From Tenacibaculum sp. Bg11-29 (GTDB lineage: Bacteria; Bacteroidota; Bacteroidia; Flavobacteriales; Flavobacteriaceae): DNA of 64,000 nucleotides. The stretch is from the NCBI RefSeq assembly GCF_002836595.1, contig NZ_PJBB01000003.1:124001-188000 (forward strand), read 5' to 3'. The notes beneath the pieces were generated by a model that had not been told where the DNA came from, ran no database searches, and saw nothing but the letters and a program-made list of their open reading frames with translations. A program made the position numbers and the translations under genes. Below are positions 55,393 through 64,000 of this stretch, in pieces (the stretch's first letter is position 1; each line of letters opens with the position of its first letter).

Positions 55393-56619
55393 TTATCTTA
55401 ATTTTAAGGTTACAATTGTTAATACTGCTAACAAAATTCCTACAATCCAAAAACGGGTAACTATTTTAGTCTCGTGATAATTTAATTTTTGATAATGGTG
55501 ATGTAATGGCGCCATTTTAAAAATCCTTCTTCCTTCTCCAAATCTCTTTTTTGTATATTTAAAATAAAAAACTTGAAGTATTACTGATAGGTTTTCAACT
55601 ACAAAAACACCTGCTAAAACAGGTAATAATAATTCTTTTCTAATGGCTATTGCAATAACCGCTATTACACCCCCAATAGTTAAACTTCCTGTATCCCCCA
55701 TAAACACCTGAGCAGGAAATGTATTATACCAAAGAAACCCTATTAAAGCACCTGCAAAGGCAAAAATAAACACCGTCATTTCTCCAGAGTTAGGAATGTA
55801 CATTACATCAAGATAATCAGCGAAAATTATGTTTCCAGAAATCCATGCTAGTATTGCTAAAACAACAACAATAATTGCTGATGTTCCTGCTGCCAACCCA
55901 TCTATACCATCAGTTAGATTCGCTCCATTTGAAACTCCTGTTACAATAAAAACAACCACAAATATGAAAACAATCCATCCATAACCTGCGTAATCATCTC
56001 CTAAAAAATTAAACACTTTTGCATAGTCTAATTCATTGTCTTTTAAAAATGGCACTGTTGTTTTTGTTGATTTATGAGCTTCTCCAAATACTTTTACTTT
56101 TCCACTCTCTTGCACTATTTGCTGTGAAGTAGGCAACTGTTCTTTAATTGTTACATCTGGATGAAAATACAACATCGCTCCTACAATTACACCTAACCCT
56201 ACCTGACCTAAAACCTTAAACTTTCCTTTTAGTCCAGCTTTGTCTTTTTTAAATACTTTTATGTAATCATCTGTAAAGCCTATTAAACCCATCCAAACAG
56301 TGGTTATTAACAAGATTATGATGTAAATATTTTCTAGCTTCGCCATTAAAAGAACCGGAACCAAAGTTGCAAGAATTATAATAACCCCTCCCATAGTTGG
56401 GGTTCCTGCTTTTTGAACCTGACCCGCTAATCCTAAATCCCTTACCGTTTCTCCTACCTGAAGTCTTCTTAAATAATTAATGATTTTTTTTCCAAAAATC
56501 ATTGATATCAATAAAGACAATATAAAAGCTGTAGCTGCCCTAAACGTAATAAACTGAAACACACTTGCTCCCGTAAGATTAAATTCACTTTCTAAATATT
56601 GAAATATATAATACAGCAT
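55393..56619 (-). CDS. mraY: Phospho-MurNAc-pentapeptide translocase (lipid I synthase)
   Basis: 408 residues with about ten membrane helices. Catalytic Asp motifs [26 protein letters not shown] and [12 protein letters not shown], and the His cluster MAPLHHHYQ. It is longer than E. coli MraY because of a periplasmic insert (about 155-205), usual for Bacteroidota. Transfers phospho-MurNAc-pentapeptide to undecaprenyl phosphate. Confidence 0.97.
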   Translation of the reverse strand: MLYYIFQYLESEFNLTGASVFQFITFRAATAFILSLLISMIFGKKIINYLRRLQVGETVRDLGLAGQVQKAGTPTMGGVIIILATLVPVLLMAKLENIYIIILLITTVWMGLIGFTDDYIKVFKKDKAGLKGKFKVLGQVGLGVIVGAMLYFHPDVTIKEQLPTSQQIVQESGKVKVFGEAHKSTKTTVPFLKDNELDYAKVFNFLGDDYAGYGWIVFIFVVVFIVTGVSNGANLTDGIDGLAAGTSAIIVVVLAILAWISGNIIFADYLDVMYIPNSGEMTVFIFAFAGALIGFLWYNTFPAQVFMGDTGSLTIGGVIAVIAIAIRKELLLPVLAGVFVVENLSVILQVFYFKYTKKRFGEGRRIFKMAPLHHHYQKLNYHETKIVTRFWIVGILLAVLTIVTLKLR

Positions 56620-56620
56620 T

Positions 56621-58087
56621 TTATGAGTTTATTAATTGATTAAAACAATTCACCACTTCTTCCAAATCATCAAAATGATGCTTTACACCATTTATTTCCT
56701 GATAATTTTCATGTCCTTTTCCTGCAATCAATATTATATCTCCTGTTACCGCCAATTTGCATGCTGTTTTTATAGCTTGCTTTCTATTTAAAATTGACAA
56801 TGTTTTTTTATAATTTTCTGCTGACACTCCTTTCTCCATCTCATCAATAATAACCTGAGCATCTTCATTTCTTGGATTATCAGAAGTTAATATTGCCTGA
56901 CTACTTAATTGAGAAGCTATCATTGCCATTTTAGGTCGTTTTGTTTTATCTCTATTACCTCCACAACCAACAACAGTTATTACTTTTTCATTTCCTGTAC
57001 GAATATCATTTATAGTTTGCAATACATTCTTAAGTGCATCTGGCGTATGTGCATAATCAACAATTGCTGTTACCCCTTCTTTTGAAATAGTATATTCAAA
57101 ACGCCCACTAACACTTTCTAACTCACTTATAAGCCTTAGCGTTTCAATTTTTTCTAAGCCTAATAAATCTGCGACTCCAAAAATTGCTAATAAATTAGAC
57201 GCATTAAACTCCCCTATTAACTTCGTCCAAATCTCAATATTATTTATCGTTAACAGACTTCCTGAAAAACGTTTTTCTAAAACCTTTGCTTTAAAGTCAC
57301 CCACCGTTTTTAAAGCATAGGTTTGTTTATTAGCTTTGGTATTTTGCAGCATTATTTGCCCGTTTTTATCATCTATATTCACCAAAGCAAATGCTGTTTT
57401 AGGTAACGAATCAAAAAATGATTTTTTCACATCTCTATACGCTGCAAATGTCTCATGATAATCTAAATGATCGTGAGATAAATTTGTAAAAACACCTCCT
57501 GTAAAGCGCAAACCCTCGGTACGCTTTTGATGAATTCCATGAGAACTCACCTCCATAAAACAATAATCCACTCCTTCTTCAACCATTAACGATAAATACT
57601 TATTTATCGCTAGTGAATCTGGCGTTGTATGTGTCGCTTTATGCTCTTCATCACCCACCATTACTTTAACTGTTGATAGTAAACCGACCTTATATCCTGC
57701 TTTTTTAAATAAGTTATATAATAATGTAGCAATAGTTGTTTTACCGTTTGTACCAGTAATACCAACCAACTGTAATTTAGCTGATGGATTTTCGTAAAAA
57801 CCAGCAGCCATAACTGCCAAAGCTGTATTAGAATCTTCAACTTCTATATACGTTACACCTTCTTTTTTATTTACTGGAACGATTTCACAAACAACAACAG
57901 TCGCACCTAAACTCAATGCTTTCTCTATGAATTGATGTCCATCAACGGTAACTCCTCTTTGAGCAACAAATACGTCTTTATCTTGTATCAATCGACTATC
58001 AAACTGAATCTTATTGATTAGCACATTTGTATCTCCATAAATTTTATTTACAGATACTTTAAATAATATGTCTTTTAAATTCTTCAA
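56621..58087 (-). CDS. murE: UDP-MurNAc-tripeptide synthetase, diaminopimelate-adding
   Basis: 488 residues. ATP loop [26 protein letters not shown] and the DNPR motif ([11 protein letters not shown]), which in this family specifies meso-diaminopimelate, so the wall is predicted to be DAP-type. 1 base separates it from the PBP gene and from mraY. Confidence 0.97.
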   Translation of the reverse strand: MKNLKDILFKVSVNKIYGDTNVLINKIQFDSRLIQDKDVFVAQRGVTVDGHQFIEKALSLGATVVVCEIVPVNKKEGVTYIEVEDSNTALAVMAAGFYENPSAKLQLVGITGTNGKTTIATLLYNLFKKAGYKVGLLSTVKVMVGDEEHKATHTTPDSLAINKYLSLMVEEGVDYCFMEVSSHGIHQKRTEGLRFTGGVFTNLSHDHLDYHETFAAYRDVKKSFFDSLPKTAFALVNIDDKNGQIMLQNTKANKQTYALKTVGDFKAKVLEKRFSGSLLTINNIEIWTKLIGEFNASNLLAIFGVADLLGLEKIETLRLISELESVSGRFEYTISKEGVTAIVDYAHTPDALKNVLQTINDIRTGNEKVITVVGCGGNRDKTKRPKMAMIASQLSSQAILTSDNPRNEDAQVIIDEMEKGVSAENYKKTLSILNRKQAIKTACKLAVTGDIILIAGKGHENYQEINGVKHHFDDLEEVVNCFNQLINS

Positions 58088-60103
58088 TTATGATAACTTT
58101 AAATAAACTGTTGCTCCCTTTGTTAACTTTACTCCCTTACCTATAGATTGCTCAGTCACTTTTCCCATTCCAGAAAACTTAACTTTCATCCCCATATTTT
58201 CTAACAACGCAATTGCATCCATCCCACTCATTCCTATAACTTTAGGCATAATTGTTTTATACTTTCTTAATTTTTCATAATAATTCTGATATTCCTTATC
58301 AACACTTGCTGATGATATTTTATCAGATACCAATTGATTATTTACCGGAGTTGTTGTGTAAATTTTCTGAGCAATTTCTTTAAAAACTGGTGCTGCAACT
58401 ATACCCCCATAATAACCTTTTTCTTTCTTAGGACTATGAACAACTACAATGCATGAATATTTAGGATTCTCTGCAGGAAAAAAACCTGCAAATGAAGCCA
58501 CATATTTTTTATTGGAATAATGACCGTAAATTGTTTTACCTGTTTTATCCTTATGCTTAGGTATCCATTTTTTAGCTGTCCCTGTTTTTCCTGCCATAGA
58601 AAAATTAGAAGAATATATTCTCTCAGCAGTTCCTTTAACGACAACGTTCTTCATTATTTTTCGAACTTTATCTATAGTAACCTGAGACGCTATCTTTTCT
58701 TTTAAAACCTCAGTTCCAAAGCTTTTCTCTACTTTCCCTCCAACTCTTAATTCTTTTACAAAATATGGTTTCACTAATTTTCCGTTATTAGCCACCCCGT
58801 TATAAAAAGCCAACATTTGTAATGCAGTTACAGAAACACCATATCCTCCAAAAGCCATCCATTCTAATGAAATCGGACTCCAACTCTTTTCTGAAGGGTT
58901 TGGAATATACGGCTTCCCTTCTCCTTTTATTTTAACACCTGTTAATTGATCTAAACCAAATGATTTTATTCGTTTTATAAATTTTTTCGGATTCTTATCA
59001 TAATGCTTTTGAATTGTTTTCACAATACCAACATTTGATGAAACTTCAAAAACACGAGCTAATGAAATTTTTCCATGCCCTCCTCTTCTACTATCCTGTA
59101 CCTTTCTATTATTTATAAAAATCTTCCCTTTTTCACAATCAATAATATCAGATGTATCAGCTACTTTATCTTCTAATGCAGCCATTAAACTTGCCAACTT
59201 AAAGGTAGACCCCGGTTCATGACTTTCCCAAACCGCATAATTTCTTTTCTCGTAATACTTCCCTTTTGAAGTTACACCAAGATTTGCAATAGCTTTTATT
59301 TTTCCAGTTTTAACCTCCATCACAACCGCACAACCATGATCTGCTTCAAAATACTCTAACTGCTTTAACAATGCATGATGCGTTATGTCTTGAATATTCA
59401 CATCAATTGTAGTTATAACATCACTACCATCAATCGGCTCCTTTTCGTTTACATCATTAATCGGTCTCCATTGCCCTTTAGCTATCTTCTGCTTTAATCT
59501 CCAACCGTTTTCTCCTTGCATATAATCAGCAAAAGCACCTTCAATCCCTGCACCTCCTTTTGAATTATCATAACCGATTGTTCTCGCTGCTATTTTCCCT
59601 ATAGGATGTACTCGAATCGTCTTTTGATCTGCAATAAAACCACCTCTATAAACCCCTAATTTAAAAATAGGGAAGCTTTTCATCTTTACATAATCATTAT
59701 AACCGATACCACGAGCAATTAATAAATAACGGTTTTTACGCGTTTTCGCTTCTCTTATTTTTTTCTGATAATAACTAGTTGGCTTTCCTAATAGTTTTGA
59801 CAAAGCCTCAGAAAGCGCTCGTATATTTTTCTCAAACACTTCTGACTTTACCGCCACAGCATCCATTCGAATCGTGTATTTTGACATTGAAGTAGCCAAT
59901 AAATTACCATCAGCAGCATACACATTACCTCTATTTGCAAATATGGTATCGTTTCTTTCAGTTTTCTCTTGAGAAAGCTTACGGTACTTATCTCCCTCTA
60001 CATACTGAAGATTAAAAATCCTAAAAACAATAACCACGAAGAAAAGCGTCATTAAAACCACAACCACATAGAGTTTGTTTAATATACTTTTCTTTATTAC
60101 CAT
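58088..60103 (-). CDS. ftsI: Division transpeptidase PBP3 (FtsI/SpoVD type) with PASTA domain
   Basis: 671 residues: membrane helix (about 10-30), dimerisation domain, transpeptidase with PGSTFK (SxxK), SSN and AGKTGTAKKW (KTG), and a C-terminal PASTA domain (MPKVIGMSGMDAIALLENMG to the end). Crosslinks septal peptidoglycan with FtsW. The PASTA domain is the rule in Bacteroidota PBP3 and absent from E. coli FtsI. ftsL lies 6 bases upstream. Confidence 0.95.
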   Translation of the reverse strand: MVIKKSILNKLYVVVVLMTLFFVVIVFRIFNLQYVEGDKYRKLSQEKTERNDTIFANRGNVYAADGNLLATSMSKYTIRMDAVAVKSEVFEKNIRALSEALSKLLGKPTSYYQKKIREAKTRKNRYLLIARGIGYNDYVKMKSFPIFKLGVYRGGFIADQKTIRVHPIGKIAARTIGYDNSKGGAGIEGAFADYMQGENGWRLKQKIAKGQWRPINDVNEKEPIDGSDVITTIDVNIQDITHHALLKQLEYFEADHGCAVVMEVKTGKIKAIANLGVTSKGKYYEKRNYAVWESHEPGSTFKLASLMAALEDKVADTSDIIDCEKGKIFINNRKVQDSRRGGHGKISLARVFEVSSNVGIVKTIQKHYDKNPKKFIKRIKSFGLDQLTGVKIKGEGKPYIPNPSEKSWSPISLEWMAFGGYGVSVTALQMLAFYNGVANNGKLVKPYFVKELRVGGKVEKSFGTEVLKEKIASQVTIDKVRKIMKNVVVKGTAERIYSSNFSMAGKTGTAKKWIPKHKDKTGKTIYGHYSNKKYVASFAGFFPAENPKYSCIVVVHSPKKEKGYYGGIVAAPVFKEIAQKIYTTTPVNNQLVSDKISSASVDKEYQNYYEKLRKYKTIMPKVIGMSGMDAIALLENMGMKVKFSGMGKVTEQSIGKGVKLTKGATVYLKLS

Positions 60104-60109
60104 TTCTAT

Positions 60110-60439
60110 TTACTCTTTATTAGTTGTTACTTTTATTTTTTGCGGTGGCTTTTCTGCAGGAAACAACCCTTTAGACTTAACCCTTTTCCGAATATTACTT
60201 TCTAATTTCATCCTTGTTAATTCCGTGCTCGTATCAAAATCCTCAGCCCGAAACTCCCTTTTCATCTTATTCAACTCAGCTATCTTAACCACCTTAGCAT
60301 CTAAACTATGTGAGCTTGATATCATTATTAACAATAGCGCTACAACAAAAATTAATATTCTCCAATTATTAAAAGAGCTATCATCTGTTAAAAACCGCCC
60401 TTGTAATATCCCATAAATACTATCTTTTACTCTAGACAT
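60110..60439 (-). CDS. ftsL: FtsL-like divisome protein
   Basis: 109 residues with one membrane helix (about 26-42, ILIFVVALLLIMISSSH) followed by a coiled-coil-type stretch (AKVVKIAELNKMKREFRAEDF). Primary conservation is weak, so the name rests on topology and on the place between rsmH and PBP3. It bridges FtsQ and FtsB-like proteins and activates FtsW-PBP3. The start shares a base with the rsmH stop. Confidence 0.88.
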   Translation of the reverse strand: MSRVKDSIYGILQGRFLTDDSSFNNWRILIFVVALLLIMISSSHSLDAKVVKIAELNKMKREFRAEDFDTSTELTRMKLESNIRKRVKSKGLFPAEKPPQKIKVTTNKE

Positions 60440-61335
60440 TACTTTAATGTTGCCGCTCGTAGCTTCGCACTTCTCGCTCTATTATTCACTTTTATCTCCT
60501 CCTTGGTTGGAATAATCATTTTCCCTACCTTCTTTAAAGGAACACTAATATTTCCGTAAAAATCTTTTTCTGGCTCCCCTGCAAACAGTCCTGTTCTTAT
60601 AAATCGCTTTACCAACCTATCTTCTAACGAGTGATACGAAATAACACTTAAACGTCCTTCTTCACTTAACAAACCAGGCATTTGCTCTAAAAACTCCTTC
60701 AACACCTCCAGCTCTTGATTCACTTCAATTCTTACCGCCTGAAATATTTGCGCCAAAATCTTATGCTCTTTTGCTTGCGGAAGAAACTCTTTTAACACTT
60801 CTTTCAACTGAAAACTAGTATTAATTTCTTCTTCTTCTCTAGCCGAAATAATTTTTTTAGACAAAGCTCTTGCATTCCTCAACTCTCCGTACAAAAACAA
60901 TACATCAGCTAACCGCTCTTCACTGTATTTATTGATAATTTTCTTTGCTGACAAATCAGATTTCTGATCCATCCTCATATCCAAGTCAGCATCAAATCGA
61001 GTAGAAAAACCTCTTTCAGCTTCATCAAACTGATGCGAAGACACGCCTAAATCTGCCAAAACACCATCAACTTTCCGAACACCATAAAAACGCAAAAACC
61101 TCGAAATAAATCGAAAATTCTCACCTATTAACACAAATCGATCATCCTCAATTTTATTCCCTTGCGCATCTGGATCCTGATCAAAAGCAAACAACTTTCC
61201 ATTCACTCCCAACCTGCTTAATATTTCTCTCGAATGACCACCGCCACCAAAAGTCACATCTACATACACACCATCTTCTTTAATATTAAGTGCATCTACA
61301 CTCTCTTTCAATAAAACCGGATTATGATAACTCAT
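60439..61335 (-). CDS. rsmH: 16S rRNA m4C1402 methyltransferase RsmH
   Basis: 298 residues. HNPVLLKESVDALNI, SAM motif YVDVTFGGGGHSREIL, DLGVSSHQFDEAERGFSTR and SYHSLEDRLVKRFIR are family signatures. Methylates N4 of C1402 in 16S rRNA. Overlaps mraZ by 14 bases. Confidence 0.97.
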   Translation of the reverse strand: MSYHNPVLLKESVDALNIKEDGVYVDVTFGGGGHSREILSRLGVNGKLFAFDQDPDAQGNKIEDDRFVLIGENFRFISRFLRFYGVRKVDGVLADLGVSSHQFDEAERGFSTRFDADLDMRMDQKSDLSAKKIINKYSEERLADVLFLYGELRNARALSKKIISAREEEEINTSFQLKEVLKEFLPQAKEHKILAQIFQAVRIEVNQELEVLKEFLEQMPGLLSEEGRLSVISYHSLEDRLVKRFIRTGLFAGEPEKDFYGNISVPLKKVGKMIIPTKEEIKVNNRARSAKLRAATLK

Positions 61336-61789
61336 CTACATCTATATTACCCATCACCTCTTCTGCCAAATCTGCAAAATTAACAACAGCATCGTCTATT
61401 ACTTTTTCATACCTATCCTTATCCCAAATTTCAATAATATTAACAGCTGACGAAAACACCACCTGCTTAGCTATACCTGCGAATTGACATAAGTCTTTTG
61501 GAATTAACACCCTACCAGCCGTATCTACCTCAACAGGTTTTACACCTGCAGTAAACCGCCTAATAAAATCATTATTCTTCTTTACAAATCGATTTAACTT
61601 ATTAATCTTTTGCATCATTAAATTCCACTCACCTATCGGATACAACTCCAAACATGGTTGAAAAACTGATCTCTTTACAACAAACCCATCCTGTAACACA
61701 GAAGATAGCTGCTTCTTAAAAGCTGATGACATCATCACCCTCCCTTTAGCATCTATTTTACATTCATATGTTCCAATTAAATTTACCAC
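61322..61789 (-). CDS. mraZ: Transcriptional regulator MraZ
   Basis: 155 residues with two SpoVT/AbrB-like halves: GTYECKIDAKGRVMMSS and VEVDTAGRVLIPKDLC. The start is GTG at 61789, which gives the family N-terminus (VNLIGTYECK). MraZ represses the dcw promoter by binding repeated GTGG boxes; three such boxes at 10-bp spacing lie 42-68 bases upstream. First gene of the cluster. Confidence 0.96.
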   Translation of the reverse strand: MVNLIGTYECKIDAKGRVMMSSAFKKQLSSVLQDGFVVKRSVFQPCLELYPIGEWNLMMQKINKLNRFVKKNNDFIRRFTAGVKPVEVDTAGRVLIPKDLCQFAGIAKQVVFSSAVNIIEIWDKDRYEKVIDDAVVNFADLAEEVMGNIDVDELS

Positions 61790-61811
61790 ACCAAGTATTC
61801 ATAGTTTGCAT

Positions 61812-61819
61812 CAAAAATA
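61812..61819 (-). promoter_or_regulatory. -7 element TATTTTTG of the dcw operon
   Basis: TAnnTTTG on the minus strand, 23 bases before the mraZ GTG start and just downstream of the MraZ boxes. Confidence 0.65.
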
Positions 61820-61830
61820 AAAAATATTTA

Positions 61831-61857
61831 CCACTTTTTACCACTTTTAACCACTTT
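61831..61857 (-). promoter_or_regulatory. MraZ operator: three AAAGTGG boxes, 10-bp period
   Basis: On the minus strand AAAGTGG occurs three times, at 61851-61857, 61841-61847 and 61831-61837, exactly one helical turn apart. This matches the known MraZ-binding direct repeats and overlaps the -33 region, so binding would block transcription. Confidence 0.85.
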
Positions 61858-61959
61858 GTTCATAAGTTTTGGCTTTTTAGCTAAAAAACTGAATACAAGG
61901 CGTTTTAATATCTTAAACATGCAGCAAATAATAAAACCAAGAATTCAACAAAAAAGGAC

Positions 61960-61967
61960 TACATTTG
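61960..61967 (+). promoter_or_regulatory. -7 element TACATTTG of the hydrolase gene
   Basis: TAnnTTTG match 26 bases before ATG 61993, divergent from the dcw promoter. Confidence 0.6.
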
Positions 61968-61992
61968 TGGTTGAGTCAAATCCTATACATTA

Positions 61993-62757
61993 ATGACTGA
62001 ATTTTTAAAGAAAGAAGGTAATTTTACATATGCAGAAGCAGGGAAAGGAAGAGCATTAATCGTATTACACGGTTTAATGGGAGCCCTTAGTAATTTTGAT
62101 GAAACTTTTAAATATTTCTCAAAAAAAGGGTATCATGTTTTAATTCCTGAACTACCTTTATACACGATGCCTTTGTTAAAAACAAATGTAAAAAACTTAG
62201 CAGAGCATTTACACGATTTTATTGAATACAAAAACCTTAAAGACGTTGTTCTTTTAGGAAATTCTTTAGGTGGTCATATTGCTTTGTACTATACAAAACA
62301 CTACCCCAACGATGTAGATGCACTCGTTTTAACTGGTAGTTCTGGCTTGTATGAAAAATCTATGGGAGATAGTTATCCTAAAAGAGGTAATTACGAATAT
62401 ATCGAAACAAAAGCTCAAGAAGTTTTTTACGACCCAAAAGTAGCTACAAAAGAACTTGTTGATGACATTTATGAGATTGTAAATGACAGAATTAAGGCTT
62501 TAAAAACATTATCTATTGCCAAAAGTGCGATTAGGCACAACATGGCAAATGATTTACCAAACATGCACCAACCAGCATGTCTTATTTGGGGAAAACAAGA
62601 TGGTGTAACTCCTCCTGAAGTTGCTGAAGATTTCCATAAATTATTACCTGATTCAGATTTATTTTGGATTGATAAATGTGGGCATGCTGCAATGATGGAA
62701 ACTCCTGAAGAATTTAACGCAATTTTAGAAAACTGGCTTTCTAAGCGAAATATATAA
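61993..62757 (+). CDS. Alpha/beta-fold hydrolase
   Basis: 254 residues. Oxyanion segment VLHGLMGALSNFD (about 25-37), nucleophile elbow LLGNSLGGH (Ser about 95), and late KCGHAAMMETPEEF with the catalytic His; the acid is probably the Asp of GKQDGVTPP. Close in layout to MhpC/BioH-like esterases. Substrate unknown. It is divergent from the dcw operon and precedes ysxC by 26 bases. Confidence 0.92.
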   Translation: MTEFLKKEGNFTYAEAGKGRALIVLHGLMGALSNFDETFKYFSKKGYHVLIPELPLYTMPLLKTNVKNLAEHLHDFIEYKNLKDVVLLGNSLGGHIALYYTKHYPNDVDALVLTGSSGLYEKSMGDSYPKRGNYEYIETKAQEVFYDPKVATKELVDDIYEIVNDRIKALKTLSIAKSAIRHNMANDLPNMHQPACLIWGKQDGVTPPEVAEDFHKLLPDSDLFWIDKCGHAAMMETPEEFNAILENWLSKRNI

Positions 62758-62783
62758 TAGCGCAAACAGCTTAACTTATTTTT

Positions 62784-63395
62784 ATGAAAATAAAATCTGC
62801 AGATTTTGTGATGAGTAACAGCAATGTTATGAAAGCACCCAAAGACAGAATACCTGAGTATGCTTTTATAGGTCGTTCAAACGTTGGTAAATCTTCATTG
62901 ATCAACATGTTAATGGCTCGTAAAGATTTAGCAAAAATATCTGGAAAACCTGGGAAAACACAACTTATTAACCATTTCAACATCAATAAAGAATGGTTTT
63001 TAGTCGATTTACCTGGTTATGGCTACGCACAAATATCAAAAAAGAAAAGAACTATTTTTCAATTTTTTATAGAAAACTACTTTAAAGAAAGAGAGCAATT
63101 AGTTTGTACTTTTGTACTAATAGATTCTCGTCATGATCCGCAAAAAATAGATTTAGAGTTCATGCAATTTTTAAGTAAAAATCAAATTCCGTTTTGTATT
63201 GTTTTCACCAAAGCAGACAAATTGGGTAGTTCTAAGATAAATACTCAAATTGTTGCTTATAAAAAGAAATTATTACAATACTGGGAAACATTACCTACAT
63301 CGTTTCTTACCTCTTCTGCTACAGGATTAGGTCGTGATGAATTCTTAAGTTTTATTGACGGAATAAATCAAGATGTTGCTAAAGATTTTAAATAA
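62784..63395 (+). CDS. ysxC: Ribosome biogenesis GTPase YsxC/EngB
   Basis: 203 residues. G1 GRSNVGKSSLIN, G3 DLPGYG, G4 FTKADKLG and G5-like TSSATGLG, as in the EngB family, which is needed for large-subunit assembly and early division. The IPEYAFIGRSNVGKSS start block is typical. Likely co-transcribed with the hydrolase. Confidence 0.96.
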   Translation: MKIKSADFVMSNSNVMKAPKDRIPEYAFIGRSNVGKSSLINMLMARKDLAKISGKPGKTQLINHFNINKEWFLVDLPGYGYAQISKKKRTIFQFFIENYFKEREQLVCTFVLIDSRHDPQKIDLEFMQFLSKNQIPFCIVFTKADKLGSSKINTQIVAYKKKLLQYWETLPTSFLTSSATGLGRDEFLSFIDGINQDVAKDFK

Positions 63396-63428
63396 TCTCT
63401 TTTACCGTGCTTAACGTTATATTTAAAA

Positions 63429-64000
63429 ATGCATTCTACTAAAAACAATTTACAAGTTTTACACGAAGACAATCATTTAATAATTGTTAACAAAAGAGCT
63501 GGAGACATTGTACAAGGCGACAAAACTGGTGACAAACCACTCTCTGACGTTTTAAAAGAATATATTAAAGATAAATATAATAAACCTGGTGCCGTTTATT
63601 TGGGTACTGTTCATCGCTTAGACAGACCAACTTCTGGCGTTGTTATATATGCTCGTACTTCAAAAGCATTAGAACGGTTAAATAAAATGCTACGTGAAAA
63701 GACCATCAAAAAAACGTATTGGGCTGTTGTAAAAAATCAACCTAAAAAATCAGCAGATACCCTGATTAACTTCCTAAAGAAAAATCCTAAAAATAATAAA
63801 TCTACCGCCTATTTAAAAGAAATTGACGGTAGCAAAAAAGCAATTCTTCATTACACTGTTCTTAAAAAACTAGAAAACTATTCATTAATTGAAGTTGATT
63901 TAGAAACTGGTCGCCATCATCAAATACGAGTACAGTTATCTAACATAGGCTCAAGTATTAAAGGTGATTTAAAATACGGTGCAAAAAGAAGCAATAAAGA
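63429..64000 (+). CDS. RluD/RluA-family pseudouridine synthase (cut by window end)
   Basis: At least 190 residues from ATG 63429, running off the window. It starts directly in the catalytic domain (LQVLHEDNHLIIVNKRAGD) without an S4 domain and has the active-site motif GTVHRLDRPTSGVVIYART with the expected nucleophile Asp, then ETGRHHQIRVQL and GDLKYGA. Members modify a uridine in 23S rRNA or tRNA; the target cannot be told. 33 bases after ysxC. Confidence 0.93.
   Translation, partial: MHSTKNNLQVLHEDNHLIIVNKRAGDIVQGDKTGDKPLSDVLKEYIKDKYNKPGAVYLGTVHRLDRPTSGVVIYARTSKALERLNKMLREKTIKKTYWAVVKNQPKKSADTLINFLKKNPKNNKSTAYLKEIDGSKKAILHYTVLKKLENYSLIEVDLETGRHHQIRVQLSNIGSSIKGDLKYGAKRSNK

Overview
The window is chromosomal DNA from a member of the Bacteroidota, most likely a marine Flavobacteriaceae of the Tenacibaculum/Polaribacter kind (genus is inference). 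The support is low GC, a SusC/SusD pair, PorT of the type IX secretion system, a short primary sigma factor without region 1.1, a mevalonate pathway, a ProRS without editing domain, and many promoters with the Bacteroidota -7 element TAnnTTTG. Several of these promoters overlap the longest possible ORF starts, and I used them to move starts inward.

Layout. 1-500: decayed LytTR response regulator. 0.67-5.3 kb: SusC/SusD uptake pair. 5.4-10 kb: isoprenoid block (mvaD, a MORN protein, mevalonate kinase, a UbiA-like prenyltransferase) and an RsuA-type pseudouridine synthase. 10-13.1 kb (minus): probable metal operon (HYC_CC_PP protein, TonB receptor, HMA protein). 13.2-21.2 kb: GAF/fRMsr protein, a 41-residue protein whose tail copies the FtsA C-terminus, purH, then the rod-shape operon mreB-mreC-mreD-PBP2-rodA. 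21.5-25.4 kb (minus): rpsT, two tRNA-Glu genes and proS, with a decayed IS3-family element sitting inside the proS terminator. 25.5-30.5 kb: RS-rich lipoprotein, FadL-like porin, NifU, menG/ubiE, porT. 30.6-30.85 kb (minus): two related hairpin elements that look like small RNAs. 30.9-36.5 kb: MscS-like channel, two paralogous ECF sigma factors, rpoD, rpe, CBS protein, Crp-like regulator.

36.6-45.8 kb is an accessory region unlike the rest: an IS110-family element inside a small gene, a second decayed IS3-family element, genes split by in-frame stops, diverged repeat fragments at both sides, and a tyrosine-integrase remnant next to tRNA-Arg. Its core is a minus-strand run of a CHAP/NlpC-like cysteine hydrolase, a four-helix membrane protein, a HExxH metalloprotease and a small lipoprotein, which I read as candidate effector/immunity pairs.

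45.9-61.8 kb (minus) is an almost complete division and cell-wall (dcw) cluster: mraZ, rsmH, ftsL, PBP3, murE, mraY, murD, ftsW, murG, murC, ftsQ, ftsA, ftsZ, then yqeY; murF and ddl are absent. Three 10-bp-spaced MraZ boxes lie upstream of mraZ. 62-64 kb: alpha/beta hydrolase, ysxC/engB and a truncated RluD-type pseudouridine synthase.

The window therefore holds both the elongation machinery (mre/rodA/PBP2) and the division machinery (dcw), plus a 41-residue protein sharing the membrane-binding tail of FtsA. The most novel-looking items are that protein, the paired small-RNA elements at 30.6-30.85 kb, the bridge-RNA-like end of the IS110 element, and the effector-like cassette.
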